This document shows, piece by piece, positions 57,385-64,000 of a stretch of DNA of 64,000 bases. This DNA comes from Amblyomma americanum (taxonomy: Eukaryota > Arthropoda > Arachnida > Ixodida > Ixodidae). The stretch's first letter is position 1. Each line of letters starts with the position of its first letter. The stretch is taken from contig NC_135505.1 in the NCBI RefSeq assembly GCF_052857255.1, positions 31,402,116 to 31,466,115 on the forward strand, read 5' to 3'. The notes beneath the pieces were generated by a model that worked only from the letters and a program-made list of their open reading frames with translations, ran no database searches and was not told where the DNA came from. A program made the position numbers and the translations under genes.

Positions 57385-57455
57385 GTGGGGAAAGTGACGC
57401 CCGGTTCTTGTCCTGGCGTGCGCGACCGACACCCAGGAACGCAGCAGCTGGGCAT
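57385..57455 (-). CDS. THAP-type exon 1 (first half of zinc finger)
   Basis: ATG at 57455-57453 starts PSCCVPGC, the Cys pair of a THAP (C2CH) finger, then EPGVTFP. It ends after two bases of a codon at a CCAC/GTAAGT donor. A THAP protein normally begins within a few residues of the first Cys, which supports this start. The upstream 57456-57730 is GC-rich, with CpG, as a promoter would be. Confidence 0.75.
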
Positions 57456-57734
57456 CGCAGCGTCTTTGTTGTCAATGGGAGCAGAAGTCTCACTTTCCGC
57501 CGTGTCTGACAGCTGCCGACAGCCTGGCGCGGCGCGAAATCGTCTGCTCGCGCCGCTCGCGTTGATCTTCGCGGCGCTTGCATGCCATTGACTGAGAAAA
57601 CGGCCAAGTGTCATGGCGGAGCCCTCGCTTCCGGCTTCAAAAAATGTGACGTAGCAGCCTCTCCTCTTTTCCTTCTTTCCTCCATGGCCCCAAATAAAGA
57701 GTTTTGTTTAGACGCCATTTTGGCTGTCTTTCTG

Positions 57735-58560
57735 ATTTATTTATTTATTTGAAAACACTACAGCCCCGTTTTAGGGGCTATAGCAGGAGTGGGTAGAATA
57801 AGGTGTGGTAAAACTCAACGTGTAAAAGGGGATATGACAAGGATTACAAATATAAACGCTGCACACAACAGCATACAATTCTAAGGCTAAATTGCCGACG
57901 CGAAATTAGAAAATAATTATGCACGAATGTTGCCATGCAAAGAGTTTCAACTCTCCGCAGTGCACGGAAAAAGGCTGTGTTTGAAAACGTTAGTACGGGC
58001 AAAAAAAGGTTAGACATTAATATCGTGATGGCTCCTGGTTGTAGATTATTCTTAAAACTAGATATGCTTACCTTCTGAAAGACCATTAGCAGAATGCACA
58101 GCTAAGTTAAGAAGTGTTAAGGACTTAGTTTTCAGGCTGGATGCGAGCGGAACACATCGCAGATGAGGGTGAAAAATGAAAGTCGAAGCTGCGGAAAATA
58201 AATCTCACAGCTTTTCGTTGTACAGATTCTATTTGATCAATTTCACATTGCTTATACTGATTCCAAACTTTTTAAGCGTATTCTAGAATAGGGCAAATTA
58301 GAGTTTTGTCCACGAGCAATTTAGACTTTCTAGGAGCATCCCGTACTTTGCGCCTCAAGTAACCTACGTTCTTAAGGGCTTTAGCTGTAATGTGATCGAT
58401 GTGTTTTGACCATGTCATATTGTGAGAAAAAACGACGCCAAGATATTTTTATGCATGTACCCTTTCCAGGGATGAATAGTCGTAATTAGAAGGTGACAGG
58501 CGGTTGGTGAAAGAGATGACAACTGTTTTGCTGAAATTGATGTTCATCTGCGGATTGCAG
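57735..58560 (-). mobile_element. CR1/L2-like LINE, 3' fragment
   Basis: Minus-strand frame, with breaks: INFSKTVVISFTNR, YLGVVFSHNMTWSKHID, then ILEYA and a VQRKAVRFIF thumb block, ending before an (AAAT)n tail at 57731-57745. This is the region after the RT active site in the same family as 1-1296 and 61387-63790. Its 3' end (plus-strand TTTGAAAACACTACAGCCC) resembles that at 61387. Confidence 0.7.
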
Positions 58561-60877
58561 TCACCACCACGTGACAATACTAAGAGCAGGCTTCAGTTTT
58601 ATTTGAAATTTGTGTGTGTGTTTGTTTGTGTGGGTGTGTGTGTGTGTGCATGCGTGCGTGCGTGCTAGTAAGTGGGCGGGGTCGTGTTTGAATTCCTTCT
58701 TTTCTCTTGGCTGTTTTGAACGGTGCCATGTATTTTAATATAAAACATTCATGGCTGCATGAAACTGATCTACATGGAGCCTGTTCCAGCACTGTGATAT
58801 TCTAACCGAATTTCCAGTGATATAGTACATATTATTTTAAAACGGACAACTGTCCCCGCGGGCTGAGCACACCGAAATACAGGTCTCAGAGAAAATCTGG
58901 AGAGGGTTTGTTACAATATAATCTGAAGTCGCTATTTCATTTCTGTTGGTGTTTCTGAAATATCTGGTCTTTCTGAAATTTCTGAAATATGTACGATTGC
59001 AGCTACCACCAAAGCACCACATTATCTGCCGTCCTTGGTCAGCAATAGCTACATGACGTCAAAATTCTTGTGTGTCAGCGTTGACAGCACCACAGGGCAC
59101 GCTTTTTGCTGCGTTACATTTCTGGTTGTCCCTTAAACAAACTGAATGAATGTGCAGTGTTTTAACGCAATGGTGTGAAGGAGCCAGCGTAACAGAATAG
59201 CTGGTGTCGTCATCGCCGTCCGTTCTCGGCGTCGGTGTTATTGACCGTGAAGAAGAATCGACGCAACATCCCCAGAGAAGCAACCAAGGTGGGCCACCTG
59301 AGTCACGTTGCATTGTGGGGTCATCACAACCTGCCAACCGCGGCAGGCAGCAGTTAAATTAGTGATTGGTTGCGAGCAATTGCTCGGGAAGAGCAACCTG
59401 GGTCGCCAAGTTTCACCGGTGGCAGCAGCTGCAATCGCAGGAAAGTTGCGGATCGCTTAAGAGATGCACTACTGAGCCAAGTGTGGTAAGAAGACTACCA
59501 GGGATCTATGAAGTTAAAATAGAGAAGGTCGAATTCCCATAGATGGGCATAGATGGGCATTATGATGATGCCCCTAGATGGTGCCCATAGATGATGCCCA
59601 TAGGGGGGGGGGGATGATGCCCATAGATAGGCATCATCACCCATTGATGATATCGCGTCATGCCCTTAAATCAAAATAAAAGCAGCGTCCCATTGACCAC
59701 TGTCCTGGTACGCACGCTCCAACGCTGCGCATGACCAGCCATACCGCCGATTGAGCAAAACAAAAAAATGAAAATAAAAATCCGCAGCCAATTTGCAGCG
59801 AGTTTTCCACGGCTCTTTCCAAGAGAACCTTTAGAAGTCATAGGTTTTGTGAATTTACTACTACATTTTATGGTAAATAAAGCAGACTTCTCACCATTGA
59901 AAAAATTATGCTGTCGGGTCAGGGGACATATGCATGCGCTGGTTAACAAATAAAGTATTTTCCGTTTCACTGCTTATGCCGTACTCCATCTTACCTTGTC
60001 ACTTTCTTTGCTGTGCAGGATCATGTCCCACCTACTTGACAGGCACATGCTGGAAGTGGCCCTGGTCCGGCCATGATTACCTTATATACTACATTATTTA
60101 CTCGTTAATACGAGTAGTTCACATTTCATTTTCAAAATCATGATCTCCAAACATGGTGTTGACCATTACGCAAATCGCAGCCAAGCCATGGCACAAACCC
60201 GTCTACACTTGTGGGAAAAGAACGAAGAACATGTCATGAGTACTGTTGAAGTTCTGATGTTCTGGATACTTTCGAGTCCTCAGGGACAACGCCAGCTGCT
60301 CCAATTATTACTGCACAAAGCTTTACGAATCTCTTCTTTTTGACGAGGGCCAAGCGAAAGGTTCTCAGACTCTCTGCGTGCACCCCCGATTTGAGATGCA
60401 TCGCCGCAAAAGAGAAACTTTTCTCAGTGTCGCAGCCCTGAGAGTAGTTCTGTTTCCCAAATGTGGTCGGATATTCTCGTCCGCGTTTTAGTACGCAGTC
60501 TTCTCCCATGCAGACATGTTAAAAGAAAGTTGGCTACAGCACGCGATTTAGGCGTCGTACAAAGGCGCGTCATATTCAGAGGAAAACAGCCCTAGAGACA
60601 ATTTGGTGACGAGTTTCTCATGACAGTGGTTTGTCTCTGGCGTTTGGTGCACAGCGCCGATCACCTTACTAGCACGCCTGTAGCTCGAGGCATCCGATGG
60701 TTGACAAGTACGTTAATAAACTTTACTTCTTTTTCTGTGCCCGAAGTAAAGCGCTCGTCTATTGCGAGATATCGACCAATATTACGGTAAATGCGGTATT
60801 TTTGGTTCTGTTCTGGGTTTTATTGTCTATAAGAGATTGGTCGAGCTCAATACAAAGTTACACACACACAAAGCCGC
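58561..60877. other. No gene seen; simple repeats
   Basis: (TG)n/(TGCG)n tract at 58611-58664; a palindrome-like region at 59368-59397 (GTTGCGAGCAATTGCTC); a GATGCCCATAG minisatellite at 59535-59645 (separate entry). ORFs here are short and without motifs. Confidence 0.4.
59535..59645. repeat. Minisatellite of GATGCCCATAGATG units
   Basis: Units of GATG.CCCATAGATG in both senses (CCCATAGATGGGCAT is its own near-complement), split by a G11 run at 59605-59613. Confidence 0.75.
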
Positions 60878-61110
60878 AGAGGTCGCTGAGTGGTCATGGC
60901 GCTCGGCTGTTGGCCCGAAAGACGCGGGTTCGATTCCGGCTGCGACGGTCGAACTTCGATGGAGGCGAGATTCTAGACGCCCGTCTACGGTGCGATGTCA
61001 GTGCACGTTAAAGAACCCCTGGTGGCCGAAATTTCCGGAGCCCTCCACTACGGCGTCCCTAATAGCCTGAGTCGCTTTGGGACGAAAAAGCCCTATAAAC
61101 AACCCCCCCC
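60878..61110 (+). repeat. tRNA-derived SINE, full-length, short-tail form
   Basis: Head GTCGCTGAGTGGTCATGGCGCT (A box), GGGTTCGATTCC (B box, canonical), body GATGGAGGCGAGATTCTAGA, GTGCGATGTCAGTGCACG, tail GAGTCGCTTTGGGACG. Best-preserved copy in the window. A poly-C run leads into the microsatellite at 61120. Confidence 0.85.
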
Positions 61111-61113
61111 GTG

Positions 61114-61386
<273 letters not shown>

Positions 61387-61895
61387 TTGAAATACTTTAC
61401 AGGCCCATAGGGCATTGTGTAAGGGGGCTGAAAAACATCAAGATCAAATGTAAAAAAATGTAAAAGGGGAGAAACAAAAACGCAGAAACAAGGCACTATA
61501 TATGATCAGTGAAAATTTGAAACACGTCAGTATATTACAGAACAGTTGACATAGGAACACAGAAATAGGAACGCATGATAAGTAAAGATAAATTTGACAT
61601 AGGAACTCCGAAATAAATTCAAAAAAGGGACCCAAGGTACATCACACAAAAATTAAAATTAAAAAGCACATGGCGCGTTTACTAGTGTCAACAAAATTTG
61701 GAAACAGAAATACAAACAAAGAGAGGAAAAAGTAAACGAAATTCGTAACAGAAAACGTAAAAGACATTGCATCAAACATGTTATGATGGCTTCAGTGAAA
61801 TGTGCAATGAGTTGGTGATGGAAGGTATCAGAATTAGAGAGCGGGGCGATGGTGTCTGGGAGGTTATTCCATAATCTGATGGCTCGCGGAAGTGC

Positions 61896-62312
61896 TCATG
61901 AATTGAAAGCTAATGTGTCATCATAGATGCATGTAAAACTGAGATGATTGTGCAATCTTTTGGATGTGCGAGATGGGAAAACTAGGTGAAATGAGCATGA
62001 TCTATTAGAGTGTACGTACTTGTGAAATAATGTTAGCAAAGCGATGTCACGGCGTATGCCTAAAGATTGCAAAGAAAGATCGGTTTTAATCTGAGTGACG
62101 CTTGAATGGTAGTTATAGTTTTTAGAGATCAATCGGTCGGCCCTGTTTTGAATGGTTTCTAATGTGGTCACCATGCTGTTGTAATAAGGAGACGAAATGG
62201 AGGAAGCGAACTCAAGCTGTGGTCGAACAAATGTTAGGTATGCTATTTTCCGAGTATTAGCAGGAGAATTTCGTAAGTTACGGTGTATGTGCCCTAATGA
62301 CTTTGAGGCCAC
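61896..62312 (-). pseudogene. LINE ORF2 C-terminal region
   Basis: FVRPQLEFASSISSPYYNSM and IQNRADRLISKNYNY, then SLGIRRDIALLTLFHKYVH: thumb and post-RT blocks of CR1/L2-type LINEs, ending with FNS and TGA. Confidence 0.75.
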
Positions 62313-62502
62313 AGCGCATATGGATGTGATATGAAAAGACCATGAAAAATCGGACGAAAGGTTAACACCAAGGTATTTGTAATGGGATACATGGGAAAGT
62401 AAGTCATCTTGAATATAGTATGTATAGTTAGAATTGTTTCCGGCTGAATGAGATGATTTTACATTTCGATACGTTAAGGGTCATTAACCATTTATTGCAC
62501 CA

Positions 62503-62895
62503 CTAATTAATAAGAACAAGATCTGATAAAAGTACCAGATGGTCATTTGCAGATTTAATAGGGCGGTAGACAATACAATCATCCGCGAATATTCGCATAG
62601 AGGAAGATACGTTATTAGGTAAGTCGTTTATATATATTCGAAATAATAAAGGGCCGAGTACACTGCCCTGCGGCACATCGGAGGTAACTCGGGAAATGTT
62701 CGAGGACAAATTATTAACAAATACGAACTGTTGGCGATCTGTGAGGAAGTTACGAAGCCATAATAAAGTTAACGAGTCTAGATGGAGTGATGATAATTTC
62801 GTAATCAGGCGGCAGTTAGCTACGCGGTTGAAGGCTTTGGAAAAATCAAGAAATATACAATCAGTTTGCAGGTTATAGTTCATATTAAAATGCAA
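62503..62895 (-). pseudogene. LINE reverse transcriptase core
   Basis: [14 protein letters not shown] (first catalytic Asp), [13 protein letters not shown], and [11 protein letters not shown] (catalytic Asp pair). These are RT motifs A to C in a single open frame. Confidence 0.85.
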
Positions 62896-63298
62896 GTCAG
62901 TGGTTAGTTCGAATAACTGTGTTTTACAGGAATGACCCTTTCTAAACTCGTGTTGAGTACGGTAAAAAAGTTATTGTGCTCAAGATGACAGAAAATATGG
63001 GATGCAATTATATGTTCCAGCATTTTGCAGCAGATGCACGTGAGAGATATTGGGTGATAGTTTTCGACTGTGGTTTTGTTTACAGTTTTAAATATAGGTA
63101 TGACTTTAGCTATTTTCCAGTCAGAGGGCAGAATTCCTATAGTTAGTTATTGCTGAAAAATATAGAATAATAATTTACTACTCACTCAAATGGTAATTTT
63201 TGATATTTTAGAATTAACGCCATCAATACCAGCTGAAGTAGATACCTTAAAATTATTTACGAGATACTTAATACCTTCCTCAGTTACTTCAATAGCTT

Positions 63299-63706
63299 TC
63301 ATATGGCGATAATCGAGATCGAGAACTTCGGGTAAATTACAGTGGTCCTCATAAGTGAACACAGATGAGAAGAAGGTGTTAAATATTGCGGGGCACTCAT
63401 TGTTTGGAATGGGGCTGTTGTTTGTAAAGAAAGGAAACTAGTGTCACGACTAGGGCATATCTGCTTCCAAAACTTTTTAGGATTAGTTTTCATAAGTGAT
63501 GGAAGATCGTGTGTGAAATATTTACCCTTTGCTGATGATAAGGTAGAGCAGTAATGTTTTAGGCAGGCACTGTAACTGTCCCAAGCAGAATGGGTACCTG
63601 CACGCTTAGCAGTCCGGTATAGACTTTTTTTCTTGTTCCTTAGTCGCTTATGTCTTTGTAAGCCAAGAGTTAGTTTTATCTTAGGTAATTGTGATAAGAG
63701 GAACAT
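63299..63706 (-). pseudogene. LINE ORF2 pre-RT linker
   Basis: Basic stretch LQRHKRLRNKKKSLYRTAKR, then KYFTHDLPSLMKTNPKKFWK, which sits between endonuclease and RT in this LINE group. A comparable basic linker is at 1093-1296. Confidence 0.7.
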
Positions 63707-63935
63707 ACTGGGTTACCAAGGATGAAACGCTGTCTTTAAAGAGTATCCCGTTTTCTTCAATGCTCCGGCTGTTAATGAGGGTAGAAATTCATTGTAAAAG
63801 AAGGTTTGGAGTTCAGTGTTCATAGCTGCGAAATTAGGTTTACTGTAGTCGTAAATATTTTTCGTTACATAGCCAATAAACGGAACCGCAATGTCTAAAC
63901 ATAGTCGAAGTAAATGATGATCACTATATTCTTCC

Positions 63936-64000
63936 AGCCGCCGCGGTGGCGTAGTGGTTATGGCGCTCTGCTGCCGGCCCGAAAGACGGGGGTGCGATCC
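63936..64000 (+). repeat. tRNA-derived SINE head, cut by window end
   Basis: GCCGCGGTGGCGTAGTGGTTATGGCGCT, then CCGGCCCGAAAGACGGGGGTGCGATCC: A and B boxes of the same SINE as at 60878. The rest lies beyond the window. Confidence 0.8.

Larger units (their letters stand above)
39747..57455 (-). pseudogene. P-element-type (THAP9-like) transposase gene, multi-exon, interrupted
   Basis: Minus-strand gene pieced together from GT/AG-bounded exons: 57455-57385, 57218-57044, 55413-55297, 50013-49960, 49657-49589, 48599-48534, 47430-45728, and 40348-39747 beyond an inserted Gypsy element. Exon 1 meets exon 2 in phase; every later exon begins and ends in phase 0. The product would bind DNA by its THAP finger and cut or join DNA by the RNase H-like domain. 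Lesions: TAA in the 117-base exon, a one-base frame change and a TAA (47144-47142) in the coiled-coil exon, and the Gypsy insertion. Introns carry an RTE LINE, an inverted Gypsy and a TIR element. It is either a decayed P transposon or a formerly domesticated gene. That all exons form one transcript is inference. Confidence 0.65.
61387..63790 (-). mobile_element. CR1/L2-like LINE, 2.4 kb, broken
   Basis: The longest copy of its family here. Minus strand: pre-RT linker (63299-63706, with FTHDLPSLMKTNPKKFWK), a damaged fingers region (62900-63290), RT core (62503-62895), C-terminal part (61896-62312) and a 3' untranslated region to 61387. No endonuclease is found before the SINE at 63936, so it is 5'-truncated. 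Frameshifts separate the blocks. Confidence 0.8.

Noticed and set aside
60878..61110. Possible true tRNA gene
   Set aside because: A and B boxes are present, but the stems do not pair and a SINE body and tail follow.

Overview
The window looks like nuclear DNA of a hard tick (Ixodida). This is an inference from three signs: repeated tRNA-derived SINEs of the tick 'Ruka' type, a spider/tick-type sphingomyelinase D-like exon pair, and a dense mix of young and old LINE, Gypsy and DNA-transposon copies. There is no sign of prokaryotic gene organisation. No taxon below that level can be fixed by eye. Most of the 64 kb is repeats; real coding sequence is a small fraction and is split into short exons with GT/AG borders.

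Host-like or gene-like loci. (1) On the + strand, two exons (2814-3042 and 4237-4373) join in phase and encode the C-terminus of a BEN-domain protein. (2) On the - strand, two exons (30463-30592 and 27256-27496) encode the C-terminal half of a sphingomyelinase D / dermonecrotic-toxin-like protein; their phases do not fit at the simplest junction. (3) On the - strand, 57455 down to 39747 holds a P-element-type (THAP9-like) transposase gene: a split THAP zinc finger, a series of tiny phase-0 exons, a coiled-coil exon, and an RNase H-like catalytic region with two Asp and a Glu. It carries two in-frame stops and a frameshift, and its catalytic exon is split by a full-length Ty3/Gypsy element.

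Layout. 1-1.3 kb: LINE fragment. 1.7 kb: SINE. 2.8-4.4 kb: BEN exons. 5.3-5.5 kb: palindrome-rich minisatellite. 5.6-6.4 kb: solo LTR with 5-bp target duplication. 7.5-11.8 kb: broken I/R1-like LINE. 11.9-12.6 kb: direct-repeat pair. 13.6-21 kb: old decayed sequence. 22.6-23.4 kb: collapsed LTR element. 24.6-26.0 kb: hAT-like non-autonomous element with TIRs and target duplication. 27-31 kb: SMase D-like exons. 31.3-34.7 kb: LINE fragments and fold-back repeats. 36.9-37.6 kb: another LTR end. 39.7-57.5 kb: P-type gene with nested insertions (intact Gypsy at 40.35-45.73, RTE at 50.0-51.7, internally inverted Gypsy at 51.9-55.2, TIR element at 55.9-56.5). 57.7-64 kb: two CR1/L2-like LINE copies, SINEs and a long CA/TA microsatellite.

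How it fits together. The P-type gene acted as a landing site. Its intron microexons were duplicated, an RTE LINE and a Gypsy element entered introns, and most recently a Gypsy element with 185-bp LTRs differing at one base entered the catalytic exon. Removing that last element with one copy of its ATAT target restores the reading frame across the site.
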